DNA of 64,000 nucleotides from Alcanivorax sp. 24 (GTDB lineage Bacteria > Pseudomonadota > Gammaproteobacteria > Pseudomonadales > Alcanivoracaceae): NCBI RefSeq assembly GCF_004360225.1, contig NZ_SNUA01000003.1, positions 186,001 to 250,000 of the forward strand, written 5' to 3'. Positions 43,347 to 53,800 of the stretch are shown here, piece after piece (positions within the stretch are counted from its first letter, which is position 1; the number at the start of each line of letters is the position of its first letter). The position numbers and the translations under genes are program-made. The notes beneath the pieces are model-generated. The model worked only from the letters and a program-made list of their open reading frames with translations, searched no databases and was not told where the DNA came from.

Positions 43347-45703
43347 GTGGTTATCCTGTTGGCGTTGAGCGTCACCAGAAGTGACGAAGCGGACATTCCC
43401 AGAGCCGCGGCCCAGGGCGGGATCCAGCCGGCCATGGCCAGAGGAATCGCCACCAGGTTGTAGCCGAGAGCCCAGCTCAGGTTCTGGTGGATCAGCGCCC
43501 GGCAGCGATCCGCCAGCCGGGGCAGATCAGCCACCCCCTGCAGGCCTTCGTTGAGCAAATAGACCCCGGCGGCGCGACGGGCCAGACTGGAAGCCGCCGC
43601 CGGCGCCACCGATACCGTGGCCCGTAACAACGCCGGAGCGTCGTTAATGCCATCCCCCACCATCATTTGCGGCCCTTCCTGCTGCTCCAGTTTCTGTAAC
43701 CAGGCCGCTTTGTCATGAGGTGTCAATCTCGAGCGGGCTTCGCCAATACCCAGTTCATCAGCCAGCGTGGCCACTGGCTCGATGGCATCACCGCTGGCCA
43801 TGCGCAGCCGCCAGCCCCGCCGACGCAGTTCATCAAGTACCATCGGGGCTTCCTCGCGCGGTTGATCCCGCAACCAGAACAGCGCCTGCGTCCGACCATC
43901 ACGAGTGAGGGCCAGACAAGTCTCGCTGCCACGACTCAGCTCCGGCGCCCCGCCAATGGCCCACTGATGGCCCTGGAAACGGCCGCTGGCTCCGGAAGTG
44001 CTCAAACGCAAATCCTCGATCGGCACCGGTGACAGATCATCAAAAGCGCGCGCCAGCGGGTGCGGGTGATCCCGCTCCAACCCGGCCGCGATTCGGGGCA
44101 GGGAGGTGAGCCATTGCGGTTCGACGTCGGCGGCGGCTCGCCACTCCACCCGTTGGAACCGGCCGGTGGTCAGCGTGCCGGTTTTATCAAGCAGGACACC
44201 GCGAATACCCGGCAAGGATAAAAACTGAGAGGGGGAAGCAATCAGCAAGCCCAGCTTCAGTCCCCGGGCCAGCGTGGCGGAAAGCGTTAACGGCACGGCC
44301 AGAGCCAGGGCGCATGGGCAGGTCACCACCAGCAAGGCCAGCATATGCTCGAACGCCTGGGCCGGCCCGCGGTGCCAATGCAAAATCAGGGTGATTGCCG
44401 ACAATACCAGTACCGCGACGGTGAACCAGGGCGCCACTCTCTGCCAGTCGCGTACCACGGTTACCCGCTCTTCCTGTGCGCGCGCCACTTGTTCACCAAT
44501 GCGCGCCACCAGGCTGCTGTCGGCGGCGCTGGTGGCTTCGATATCGACACTGCCTTCCAGAATTCGCCCCCCGGCTTGCACCAAATCACCAATGGCGCGG
44601 GTGCGTGGCAGGGATTCGCCGGTCAGGGCCGCTTCGTTAAGGCGGGCCTCGCCGTCGCGAATAATCCCGTCCACCGGCACGGTTTCCCCCTGACTGGCAC
44701 GTACGGTATCGCCGGCGCACAGCTGGGCGGTGGCCACCCAGTCGCCGCCGCCGGCGTCATCCAGCCGCCGCACCACCAGAGGCAACGTATCCTGCAACTG
44801 CTGCCAGGAGCGCTGGATGCGCTGACGCTGATGCAGTTCCAGCCAGCGGCTGAGCAGCAGGAAGAACACGAACATGGCGGCGGAATCGAAGTAAACATGC
44901 TCACCACCGCTGGCCATCACCACCAACGAACCGCCCCAGGCCAACAACAGCGCCAGGGCCACTGGCACATCCATGGTCGGGCGGCGCGCTTTGAGGCCGC
45001 GCCAGGCGCCCTGGAAAAAGGGCCAGCCGGAGTAGAACACTACCGGGGTGGCCACCAGCAGGCCGGCCAGCCGGAACAGATCTTGGTAAATACGGTCCGT
45101 GCCTTCAAACACACCGATATAAAGAGCCGCGGAATACATCATGGCCTGCATCGCCCCGAGGCCGGCCAATGCCAGCCGCCCCAGCAAGCGCCGCCGTTCT
45201 CTCTGCAGATGGCCCTCCCAGGAGGGATCACCCGGCAAGGCGACCCGGTAGCCCAACTCCAGAATGCGCCGCACGGCGGCGCTGGGGAACCGGGGTTCGG
45301 CGGCGTCATAGTCCAGGGTCAATTGCATGCTGGCCAGATTGACCTGAACCGAACGGGCCCCGGGGAGCCCCATCACCACCTTTTCAATCAACCAGCAGCA
45401 AGCCGCGCAGGTGAGCCCGGAGACCCGCAGCCGCAGGCGGCGCCGATCATCCTGTTCCTGGATGTGGGCGGCCAGCAATTGCGGCATATCGAACAGCGCC
45501 AGGGTGCGCTCCGATTCCTCGCCGGCCACCAAGGGCGCGTTCTTGCTGCGGATAGCGTAATAGTCTTCCAGCCCTAGACGATGAATCATTTCCACCGCGG
45601 CGGCACAACCGGGACAGCAGGTGGGCTTTTCGCCATCCGGGGTACGGGCGACGAAAGGCGAGACACCAACGCCTTCACCGCAGTGCCAGCAGGCCGTGCT
45701 CAT
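43325..45703 (-). CDS. ccoI: Copper-transporting P-type ATPase CcoI (cbb3 assembly)
   Basis: The product is 792 residues. It has an N-terminal CxxC-type cysteine region (CWHCGEG, CCPGCAAAV), a heavy-metal domain (SGLTCAACCWLIEK), eight membrane helices with the metal site CPCALALAVP, the phosphorylation motif DKTGTLTTG and the hinge GDGINDAPAL. This is the CcoI/FixI type that delivers copper to the cbb3 active site. The start at MSTACWHC (45703) overlaps the ccoH stop (ATGA). Confidence 0.93.
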   Translation of the reverse strand: MSTACWHCGEGVGVSPFVARTPDGEKPTCCPGCAAAVEMIHRLGLEDYYAIRSKNAPLVAGEESERTLALFDMPQLLAAHIQEQDDRRRLRLRVSGLTCAACCWLIEKVVMGLPGARSVQVNLASMQLTLDYDAAEPRFPSAAVRRILELGYRVALPGDPSWEGHLQRERRRLLGRLALAGLGAMQAMMYSAALYIGVFEGTDRIYQDLFRLAGLLVATPVVFYSGWPFFQGAWRGLKARRPTMDVPVALALLLAWGGSLVVMASGGEHVYFDSAAMFVFFLLLSRWLELHQRQRIQRSWQQLQDTLPLVVRRLDDAGGGDWVATAQLCAGDTVRASQGETVPVDGIIRDGEARLNEAALTGESLPRTRAIGDLVQAGGRILEGSVDIEATSAADSSLVARIGEQVARAQEERVTVVRDWQRVAPWFTVAVLVLSAITLILHWHRGPAQAFEHMLALLVVTCPCALALAVPLTLSATLARGLKLGLLIASPSQFLSLPGIRGVLLDKTGTLTTGRFQRVEWRAAADVEPQWLTSLPRIAAGLERDHPHPLARAFDDLSPVPIEDLRLSTSGASGRFQGHQWAIGGAPELSRGSETCLALTRDGRTQALFWLRDQPREEAPMVLDELRRRGWRLRMASGDAIEPVATLADELGIGEARSRLTPHDKAAWLQKLEQQEGPQMMVGDGINDAPALLRATVSVAPAAASSLARRAAGVYLLNEGLQGVADLPRLADRCRALIHQNLSWALGYNLVAIPLAMAGWIPPWAAALGMSASSLLVTLNANRITTWKACSC

Positions 45704-46194
45704 GGCGCGTCCCGCAGAGGCTGCAGCCGCTGACGCAATCGCCAATGCCCCTGTTCCGGCGTCACCGTCACCACCCAGTGATCGTTCGCCGCCAGAACGC
45801 CGCTGTCGGCCCGATAACGGCCGCCCCCCTGATGATGGAATGTCATGGCAAAATCGCGCTCCGCGAAGGTCGGATGACGGAACGCCACTTGCAACCGTTC
45901 GGGCCAGGGCATGGGCACTTTGCTGGTCAGTTGCAGACGGGCCGGTTCACCGGCGTACAATCGCGGTTCCAGACCCAGCCGGCGGGCCTGATCCAGATCG
46001 GCCATGGAACGGTTGATGGCCTTGCCTTGTTGATACCAGTCGTCCGCCACGGTGGCGTCGGCATGACGTATCGCCAGAGTCAGGGTGACCATGCCCCCCA
46101 CCACCGAGGACAGCGGGATCAGAATAACCAGCCACACCAACGGGTAGCGATACCAGGGCAGGGGGACATCATGGAGCGATGAAGCGTGATTCAT
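45700..46194 (-). CDS. ccoH: FixH/CcoH oxidase assembly protein
   Basis: The product is 164 residues. A membrane helix near the N-terminus (YPLVWLVILIPLSSVVGGMVTLTLAI) is followed by DDWYQQGKAINR and a periplasmic beta domain, the FixH pattern. It helps assemble the cbb3 complex. It starts within the last 26 bases of ccoG and overlaps ccoI by four. Confidence 0.88.
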   Translation of the reverse strand: MNHASSLHDVPLPWYRYPLVWLVILIPLSSVVGGMVTLTLAIRHADATVADDWYQQGKAINRSMADLDQARRLGLEPRLYAGEPARLQLTSKVPMPWPERLQVAFRHPTFAERDFAMTFHHQGGGRYRADSGVLAANDHWVVTVTPEQGHWRLRQRLQPLRDAP

Positions 46195-47575
46195 GGCGCA
46201 CCTCCAGATCAGGCACATCCAGATCCCGCACCCGGAACCAGATGGTCCGGCTGTCCAGATCGGTGACATAGGGATCGTAGCTGACGGTGACGGGCAGGCT
46301 TCGGTGTTGTCCGCCCTCCAGCGTCACGGTCATTTCGCCATGGACCAGTTCCAGACCTTCCGGCGCCTCCAGAGAGACACGATAGCGGTGGCTGTGCTGG
46401 TCCTTGTTCAGCAGTTCCAGGCGGTAGCTGTTTTCCACCTCGCCCAGACTGGTGAGGCGGTAGAGTTGATTACGGTCACGCAATACATCCACCTGCAGCG
46501 GCACCCGGCTATACAACGCCCAGACAAACGCCAGCGACAACAGGGAAATCACCACGCCATAACCGATCAGTCGTGGCCTCAGTACTTGATGACGGCCGCC
46601 GGCAAGAGCGTTTTCAGTGGTGTAACGAATCAGTCCGCGAGGTTTGTTGACGCGATCCATCACCTGATCGCAGGCGTCGATACAGGCAGCGCAGGTGATG
46701 CATTCGTACTGCAGGCCATCGCGAATATCGATACCGGTGGGGCAGACCTGCACGCACAGGCTGCAGTCCACGCAATCACCGGCCAGGGGGGCGGCCTGCT
46801 TTTTGCGGGAGCCACGGCCACGGGGTTCGCCCCGGGCGGTGTCGTAGGACACGATAAGCGTGTCACGATCAAACATCACGCTTTGGAAACGGGCGTAGGG
46901 GCACATATAGAGGCATACCTGCTCACGCAGGAATCCGGCGTTGCCGTAGGTGGCGATGGTGAAGAAGCCAATCCAGAACAGCGCCCAGCCGCCCACCTGA
47001 GCGGTGAGGAAAGCCGGCACCAATTCACGTATCGGCGTGAAGTAACCGACAAAGGTCAGGCCGGTAATCAGCCCCAGCAGCAACCAGCACAGGTGCTTGC
47101 CGGTGCGGCGCCAGAGTTTATTGAATGACCACGGCGCCTTGTCGAGCTTCATACGCTGATGCCGGTCGCCCTCGAATATCCGCTCGATCCCCATGAAGAA
47201 ACGGGTCCAGGTGGTCTGCGGACAGACATAACCGCAGTAGACCCGCCCGGCCAGAACGGTAAAGAAGAACAGAGCGAACGCGGCCAGCATCAACGCCCAG
47301 GCGAGGAACAGGAAATCCTGCGGCCAGAAGGTGATACCGAAGATGTGGAAACTGCGATGGGGCAGGTCGAACAGCACCGCCTGCCGCCCCTGCCACTGCA
47401 CCCAGGGCAGTATCAGATACAGCCCCATGGTCATACTCAGCCCGAGGTCGCGCAGGCGCTGGTAATGGCCGGACACATGCTTGGCCTGAATCCGTTCGCG
47501 TTTGGCGTACAACGCCACCGAGCGACCGTCGCCGATGTCTTCGGAATGAACTGGGATGCGCTCCGTTTTCGACAT
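46169..47575 (-). CDS. ccoG: CcoG/RdxA polyferredoxin-type membrane protein
   Basis: The product is 468 residues with several membrane helices. NapH-like cysteine motifs are YCGYVCPQTTW and CLYMCPYARFQ. A dicluster ferredoxin segment (CVDCSLCVQVCP, then CITCAACIDACD) follows, and a C-terminal Ig-like domain. CcoG reduces Cu(II) for cbb3 assembly. The start at MSKTERIPV (47575) is five bases from the ccoP stop. Confidence 0.93.
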   Translation of the reverse strand: MSKTERIPVHSEDIGDGRSVALYAKRERIQAKHVSGHYQRLRDLGLSMTMGLYLILPWVQWQGRQAVLFDLPHRSFHIFGITFWPQDFLFLAWALMLAAFALFFFTVLAGRVYCGYVCPQTTWTRFFMGIERIFEGDRHQRMKLDKAPWSFNKLWRRTGKHLCWLLLGLITGLTFVGYFTPIRELVPAFLTAQVGGWALFWIGFFTIATYGNAGFLREQVCLYMCPYARFQSVMFDRDTLIVSYDTARGEPRGRGSRKKQAAPLAGDCVDCSLCVQVCPTGIDIRDGLQYECITCAACIDACDQVMDRVNKPRGLIRYTTENALAGGRHQVLRPRLIGYGVVISLLSLAFVWALYSRVPLQVDVLRDRNQLYRLTSLGEVENSYRLELLNKDQHSHRYRVSLEAPEGLELVHGEMTVTLEGGQHRSLPVTVSYDPYVTDLDSRTIWFRVRDLDVPDLEVRHESRFIAP

Positions 47576-47580
47576 TCTGA

Positions 47581-48492
47581 CTACTCCTCGGTCTCCATGG
47601 AGAGGCTGTAGACGTAGGCGGCCAGCACGTGGATGCGTTCCGGCGTCAAAACCCCTTCGTGGGCGGGCATATGCCCCTGACGGCCTTCCCGGATGGTGCT
47701 CTCGATGTCCTCCAGACGGGCCCCATAGAGCCAGATACCATCGGTAAGGTTGGGGGCGCCAATCATCTGGTTGCCCGTGGCGTCGGCGCCATGACAGGCC
47801 GCGCACACCTGGAATCGAGGCTCGGCTCGCTCGGCCGCGTCACGATACTCGGGCTTGTCCTTGAGGTCGGGCCGGCTGAGGGTTTGCACATACATGGCCA
47901 TGTCCCGCACCGCTTCGTCGGTGTTGCCAATGGCCGCCGCCATCGGCGTCATGGTGCCGCGGCGTCCGCTGGTAATGGTCTGCACGATGGCGTCGGGCGA
48001 ACCACCGTAGAGCCAGTCACCATCGGTGAGGTTGGGATAGCCGCGCGCGCCGCGCGCATCGGAGCCGTGGCAGATGGCGCAGTTCTGCGCGAACAGCCGG
48101 CCGCCAACGTCACGGGTTTCAGGGTAGTGGGCGAGCTCATCCACCGGCACCTTGGCGAATTCCTTGAACAACGGCTCACTGCTTTTTTCCATCAGCGCCA
48201 CTTCCTGTTCCCACTGAGTGACACTGGTCCAGTTCAGCAGGCCGCCGAACCGGCCCAGGCCGGGGTAGAGCACCAGATAGCCCGCGGCGAAAACCAAAGT
48301 GCCGATGAACAGAAACAGCCACCAGCGGGGTAGCGGCTGGTTTCGCTCCTCGATGCCGTCGAACTTGTGACCGGTGGTGTCCTGGCGCGCCTCCTCGGCG
48401 GACAGGCGGGAGTTGGCGAACAAGAGCACCGCGCACCCCACCAGATTCAGCACCACGATAAAAATGATGTAACCGCTCCAGAAATCACTCAT
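47581..48492 (-). CDS. ccoP: cbb3 cytochrome oxidase subunit III CcoP (di-heme c)
   Basis: The product is 303 residues: two N-terminal membrane helices (FWSGYIIFIVVLNLVGCAVLLF; WWLFLFIGTLVFAAGYLVL) and two cytochrome c domains with CAICH and CAACH heme-attachment motifs. It passes electrons from soluble cytochromes to CcoO/CcoN. The start overlaps the ccoQ stop by eight bases. Confidence 0.95.
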   Translation of the reverse strand: MSDFWSGYIIFIVVLNLVGCAVLLFANSRLSAEEARQDTTGHKFDGIEERNQPLPRWWLFLFIGTLVFAAGYLVLYPGLGRFGGLLNWTSVTQWEQEVALMEKSSEPLFKEFAKVPVDELAHYPETRDVGGRLFAQNCAICHGSDARGARGYPNLTDGDWLYGGSPDAIVQTITSGRRGTMTPMAAAIGNTDEAVRDMAMYVQTLSRPDLKDKPEYRDAAERAEPRFQVCAACHGADATGNQMIGAPNLTDGIWLYGARLEDIESTIREGRQGHMPAHEGVLTPERIHVLAAYVYSLSMETEE

Positions 48493-48655
48493 GGCCTTGC
48501 TCCCCGTCGCTCCCGGCCCGGGCCTGTTGATCATCACGTACCGGCAGTTGCGCCAGTTCCTGATATTGCTGTTTGCGGCCGGGCCGGTAGACCCAGGCCA
48601 CCAGCGCGAGGAACGCCAGGAAAAACAGTACGGTCAGAACGCTGTGATAGGTCAT
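48485..48655 (-). CDS. ccoQ: cbb3 oxidase small subunit CcoQ
   Basis: The product is 56 residues: MTYHSVLTVLFFLAFLALV... forms one membrane helix, then VYRPGRKQQYQELAQLP and a polar tail. Position between ccoO and ccoP and the helix-plus-RPGRK pattern identify CcoQ. Its ATG overlaps the ccoO stop (ATGA), and its stop overlaps the ccoP start. Confidence 0.9.
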   Translation of the reverse strand: MTYHSVLTVLFFLAFLALVAWVYRPGRKQQYQELAQLPVRDDQQARAGSDGEQGHE

Positions 48656-49287
48656 TCGCGGACCTCCTTACGGGCCTGCCCAAGGGAGAGCAGGTAGGCC
48701 ACCAGCGCGTCTTCCTCGCTGGCATCGGCCCATTCACCGTTTACCTTTTCCATCTGCTCGGCCACGTCCTGCTCGCTGTAGGGCACGCCGAAAATGTCCT
48801 TGAACACACTCAGCGTGCGTTCCATGTGCTTCCAATCCACCGGCGTGTTTTGCAGCCAGGGGTAGGCCGGCATATTGGACTCAGGCACCACCGCGCGCGG
48901 ATCACGCAGGTGTTCGCGATGCCATTGCTCGGTGATCGGGCGCAGCCCCACCCGTGCCAGATCCGGACCGGTACGCTTGGACCCCCACAGGAATGGATGC
49001 TCCCAAACATCTTCTCCGGCCACGCTGTACGGCCCGAACCGCTCGGTTTCCGCACGCAGCGGCCGCACCATCTGGGTGTGGCATACATGGCAGCCTTCCC
49101 GGATATAGATGTCGCGGCCGGCCATTTCCAAGGCATCGTAGGGCCGCAAAGTGGACATCGGCTCGGTGGTGGATTTCTGCCAGAACAGCGGCACGATCTC
49201 GGCCAGCCCGCCAAAACTCACCGCCACCAGAATCAGCACGATCAGCAGGCCCACGTTCTTTTCGATTACGGCGTGTCGGTTTGCCAT
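48652..49287 (-). CDS. ccoO: cbb3 cytochrome oxidase subunit II CcoO (mono-heme c)
   Basis: The product is 211 residues. A single N-terminal membrane helix (VGLLIVLILVAVSFGGLAEIVPLF) is followed by YIREGCHVCHTQMVRP, the heme c site, and the C-terminal MPAYPWL that supplies the methionine ligand region. The start at MANRHAVIEKN is supported by conservation. It lies 10 bases downstream of ccoN. Confidence 0.95.
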   Translation of the reverse strand: MANRHAVIEKNVGLLIVLILVAVSFGGLAEIVPLFWQKSTTEPMSTLRPYDALEMAGRDIYIREGCHVCHTQMVRPLRAETERFGPYSVAGEDVWEHPFLWGSKRTGPDLARVGLRPITEQWHREHLRDPRAVVPESNMPAYPWLQNTPVDWKHMERTLSVFKDIFGVPYSEQDVAEQMEKVNGEWADASEEDALVAYLLSLGQARKEVRE

Positions 49288-49297
49288 CGTTGATCTC

Positions 49298-50731
49298 CTA
49301 GTAGGCAAGGGCCAGACGATTGTCTTCACCGGCGTCATCACGGGTGCCGCGAATGGTGAGATAGACATTGAGTGCCATCAGCAACATGCCGACCAGGAAC
49401 ACCACGCCGCCAAGCAGGCGCACGATGTAGAAGGGCTGCCGTTCCACCAGTTCCTGAACGAAGTTGTAGGTGAGGGTGCCGTCGTCGTTGACCGCCCGCC
49501 ACATCAGACCCTGCATGATCCCGGACACCCACATGGCGGCGATGTAAAGCACCGTGCCAATGGTGGAAAGCCAGAAGTGCACGTTGATCCAGCTCACCGA
49601 ATACATGCGCTGGCGGCCAAACAGACGCGGCGTCATGACATAAAGCGCGCCGATGGAGATCATCGCCACCCAGCCCAGGGCGCCGGCGTGCACGTGACCA
49701 ATGGTCCAGTCGGTATTGTGGCTGAGCGCGTTGACCGTTTTGATCGACATCAGCGGCCCTTCGAAGGTGCTCATGCCGTAGAAGGAGAGGGCGACGATCA
49801 GGAAGCGGATAATCGGATCGTCACGCAGCTTGTGCCAGGCGCCGGACAGCGTCATGACACCGTTGATCATGCCGCCCCAGCTGGGCGCCAGCAGGACAAT
49901 GGAGAACACCATGCCCACGGACTGGGCCCAATCCGGCAGGGAGGAATAGTGCAGATGGTGCGGCCCGGCCCACATATACACCGCGATCAGCGCCCAGAAG
50001 TGAACGATGGACAAACGATAGGAATAGACCGGACGTTCAGCCTGAATCGGCACGTAGTAATACATCATGCCGAGGAAGCCGGCGGTGAGGAAAAAGCCCA
50101 CGGCGTTGTGGCCGTACCACCACTGCACCATGGCATCGATGGCACCGGCGTAGGCCGAATAGGACTTGGTCAGGGAAATCGGCACGGCGGCGCTGTTAAC
50201 GATATGCAACAGCGCCACCGCCAGAATGAAGCCGCCATAGAACCAGTTGGCCACGTAAATGTGCCCGGTACGCCGTTTCGCGATGGTACCGAAAAAGACC
50301 ACCGCGTAGGCCACCCAGACCAGCGCCAGCAGAATATCGATGGGCCACTCCAGTTCCGCGTATTCCTTGGCGCTGGTGAATCCCAGAGGCAGACTCACCG
50401 CGGCCAGCACGATGACCGCCTGGTAGCCCCAGAACACGAAGGACGCCAGTCGGGGCAATGCCAGCGAGGTTTGGCAGGTGCGCTGCACCACATACAAGGA
50501 GGTACCGATCAGAGCACAGCCGCCGAAAGCGAAGATCACGGCGTTGGTGTGCAACGGGCGAAGGCGGCCGAAACTCAGCCAGGGCAAATCAAAGTTCAAG
50601 GCAGGCCAGGCCAGTTGCGCGGCGATCCAAACCCCCACGAACATGCCCACGACCCCCCAAACCACGGTCATGACAGTGAATTGGCGAACCACATGGTAGT
50701 GGTACGCCGGCGGCGCAGCGGCGTCTTGCAT
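49298..50731 (-). CDS. ccoN: cbb3 cytochrome oxidase catalytic subunit I CcoN
   Basis: The product is 477 residues with about 12 membrane helices. The heme-copper motifs are visible: [41 protein letters not shown] (copper/heme ligands) and [19 protein letters not shown] (heme ligands). This is the O2-reducing subunit of the high-affinity proton-pumping oxidase. It is the first gene of the block and has a perfect ANR box 59 bases upstream. Confidence 0.96.
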   Translation of the reverse strand: MQDAAAPPAYHYHVVRQFTVMTVVWGVVGMFVGVWIAAQLAWPALNFDLPWLSFGRLRPLHTNAVIFAFGGCALIGTSLYVVQRTCQTSLALPRLASFVFWGYQAVIVLAAVSLPLGFTSAKEYAELEWPIDILLALVWVAYAVVFFGTIAKRRTGHIYVANWFYGGFILAVALLHIVNSAAVPISLTKSYSAYAGAIDAMVQWWYGHNAVGFFLTAGFLGMMYYYVPIQAERPVYSYRLSIVHFWALIAVYMWAGPHHLHYSSLPDWAQSVGMVFSIVLLAPSWGGMINGVMTLSGAWHKLRDDPIIRFLIVALSFYGMSTFEGPLMSIKTVNALSHNTDWTIGHVHAGALGWVAMISIGALYVMTPRLFGRQRMYSVSWINVHFWLSTIGTVLYIAAMWVSGIMQGLMWRAVNDDGTLTYNFVQELVERQPFYIVRLLGGVVFLVGMLLMALNVYLTIRGTRDDAGEDNRLALAY

Positions 50732-50789
50732 GGTGTTGTCCTTGCAGATTGAGGCGTGTGCAAGGTATCAGGCGGCGCCAAAGCTACCC

Positions 50790-50803
50790 TTGATATACAT
50801 CAA
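50790..50803. promoter_or_regulatory. ANR/FNR box in front of ccoN
   Basis: TTGATATACATCAA is a perfect TTGAT-N4-ATCAA site, 59 bases upstream of the ccoN ATG. It predicts induction of the oxidase operon by the Fnr encoded at 40230-40997. Confidence 0.92.
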
Positions 50804-50825
50804 TAGAAGCTGGCGAGAGGTTGAA

Positions 50826-50849
50826 ATCCCGGCCTTTTCGGGCCGGGAT
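50826..50849 (-). terminator. Terminator hairpin after the RND efflux operon
   Basis: ATCCCGGCC and GGCCGGGAT form a perfect 9-bp stem, followed on the minus strand by TTTC. It lies nine bases beyond the RND stop and separates that operon from ccoN. Confidence 0.7.
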
Positions 50850-50857
50850 GGGGGCAA

Positions 50858-53800
50858 TCAGGCATTGGTCCCGGCGGGGCGAGTCAAGCGCAGTACCGAA
50901 ACGGTCAACGCTGGCAGGAAAGTAACGGTAACCAAAGCGGTGCCAAGCAAACCGAACAGTACAATGGCACCGACGCCACGGTACAGCTCGGTGCCTTCAC
51001 CGGGCAGCAGCACCAGCGGTGCCAGACCGCATACCGTGGTGATCGTGGTCATCGCGATCGGACGCAGGCGCGAGCGCACCGCGTTGCTGACCGCTTCAGT
51101 GGCGTCGAGCCCGAGACGGCGATTGGTCAGCGCCTCGTGCACGATCAGGATCGGGTTGTTGACCACGGTGCCCATAAGAATCAGGAAGCCGAGCATGGAG
51201 ATCATATCGAAGGATTGCCGCACCGGTGCCAGCCCGATCAACGGCAACAGCGCGCCAAACCCGTTCAGTAACGCCAGACCGAGAATGCCGCTGGCAATAC
51301 CTACCGGAATCGTGGTCATGATCAGCAGGGGGTAACCCCAATGGGTGAAGATTGCCACCAGCAGCAAGTAGATCAGCGCCAGCGCCACGATGTAGTTACC
51401 GGCCAGCGCTTCACGGGTGGCGTCCATCTGATCGCTGGCGCCGGAAATGTCCACGGTGACTCCGGCCGGAATCCGGCCTTCGTCGCGCAGATCGCCGATC
51501 ACCCGCTCACGCACCAGGGCAACCCCGGTTTCCAGCGGCACATCACGGGGCGGGATAATGTTCAGGGTCACCGTTCGCCGTCCATTGATGCGGCGTACCA
51601 GGCTGGTGTCCACGGTTTCCACCAGCGTCGCCAGCGAGGACAACGGTACCGTCACTCCCAGCGGGGTATGCACCGGCAGCGAGGGCAGTGCATCCAGGGC
51701 CGGATCGATGCCGGCATTGCTGTATGCATAGATATCGACCTTGTCGTCGCCGAGGAAAAATTCATCCATGAAAGCACCATCGGTGAGCGCGGCAACGGTG
51801 TAGCCCAGACTTTCGGCGCTCATCCCCAGTTCCGCCGCCCGTTCCCAGTCCGGGCGTACCTCCAGCATCGGTTGCGCCAGCGACAAACTAGAGGGTTGCG
51901 ACTGAATGCGCGGCTGCTCGAGTACTTCTTCGGCACGCCGGTACGCCGCCAGGGCCACTTCATAGAGCATGGCCAGATCATTGCCGGAGATATCCAGGTT
52001 GACGCTGCGCGTGCCGCCGTCATTGCTGGAAATGATCGAGCCCCGTGAGGCGAAGGCGCGCATTCCCGGGTAGCGCTGGTAAACGTCGGTAATGGCGTCC
52101 ATCAACGGTTCCATATGCGCCGGGCTCATCGGCTCGGCGATCAGAAACAGGCCGGTGGGCTCCACGTAAAAGTTGAGATACTGAATCGGCGGCGCCGGCA
52201 ACTCCCCGGCCTCCCAGCGAGCCGGGTCTTCGCCCACCAGCGGCAGGAAAATCGCCTGCACTTCCTCGCCGATTTCCGCCATGGCATTGAGGTTATACCC
52301 TGGCGGCGCGTTCATGTTGGCGAATACCTTGGCTTCCTCGCCCTCCGGCAGATACTCCGCCGGTGGCGTGAGCAGCGCCAGAATCAAACCACCGAGCAGC
52401 ACGGTGCCGCCGATCACACCGATCCGGCGCGGACGGCTGGCACTGAGCCCGTCCGAACAACGGTGCAGGATGCGCAGCCAACGGCTGTCCTGTCCCTGAT
52501 GCTCGAACACCGCGCCAAAATCCAGACGCGCCGCCAGGGTAGGAATGACCGTCATCGCCACCAGCATGGACACCAGAATCGACGCGGAGACGGCGATGGC
52601 GATGTCGGAATACAGCTGCCCGGCCTCCTGCTGAATGAACACTACCGGCAAAAACACCAACACCGTGGTCAGTGTCGAGGCCAATACCGCCGGCCACACC
52701 TTGCGGACACCAGCCACCGATGCCCGGAAACGATCCAGCCCGCGCCGCCGCTCAATCTCGATGCTCTCCAGCACGACGATGGAGTTATCCAGCGTCATGC
52801 CAATGGCGAACGCCACGCCGGCCAGGGAAATCACATTGATGGTACGTCCGGCCAACAGCAACCCCAGAAACGCGGCGATGGTACAAATCGGAATACCGAT
52901 GACGCCCACTGCGGTAATCCGCACCGAGCGCAAAAACAGAAACATCACCACCGTGGCCAGAATCGCGCCGAGGGCCAGATTGAACCAGACGTTGGCGACC
53001 GACGCCTCGACATAGCGGGCATCGTCCGAAATCAACGCCATGCGCAGGCCGGCGGGCTCCAGCACTTCCTGGTTGATCAGTGCCATCTGATCGAACATGG
53101 CGTACTTGATATCGATAACGTTGGAGCCGGTCTCGCGACGCACCGCCAGACCAATCACCGGCTCGCCGTTGACCGAACTGATGACGTCAATAGGGAAGTG
53201 GTCCAGCTCCACGGTGGCCACATCGCGCAGCCGGATCACACCATCACCGCGCCGCGCCAGCACCAGATCCAGCATCTCCGGCACCTGCTCGAAACGGCCA
53301 ACTGTCCGCAGCAGATAACGGCGCTTGCCGCTGTCCACTTCACCGCCGGACACATCCCGGTTGCGCTGACGCATGGCCTCCCGCACCTCGGTGACGGTGA
53401 GGCCGCGTTCAGCCAGCTTTTGCGGATCGAGCAGCACCCGGATCTGCCGCTCAGCGCCGCCGCGCAGTTCCACCTGAGAGACACCAGCCACGCTTTCCAT
53501 GCGGGTACGGACATTGTCGTCGATGAAATCCCGCATCAAATCCAGGTCAAGATCCTTCGGATTGCCCGGCAATGGTGAAACCCGAAAGTACATAAAGGCG
53601 TTGGCGGAAAACGAACTGGACAGAATGATCGGCTGATCCACGTTGTCCGGGTAGGAGGGCACCTGGCTGAGCGCGTTGTTCACCCGAATCAGGATTTCGG
53701 TAATGTCGACGCCAAACGGAAATTCCAGCTCGACCTCGGCGGTACCGGTACTGGCCATCGACGTCAGCCGCCGTAGATTCGGCACATTGCGCAGGTATTC

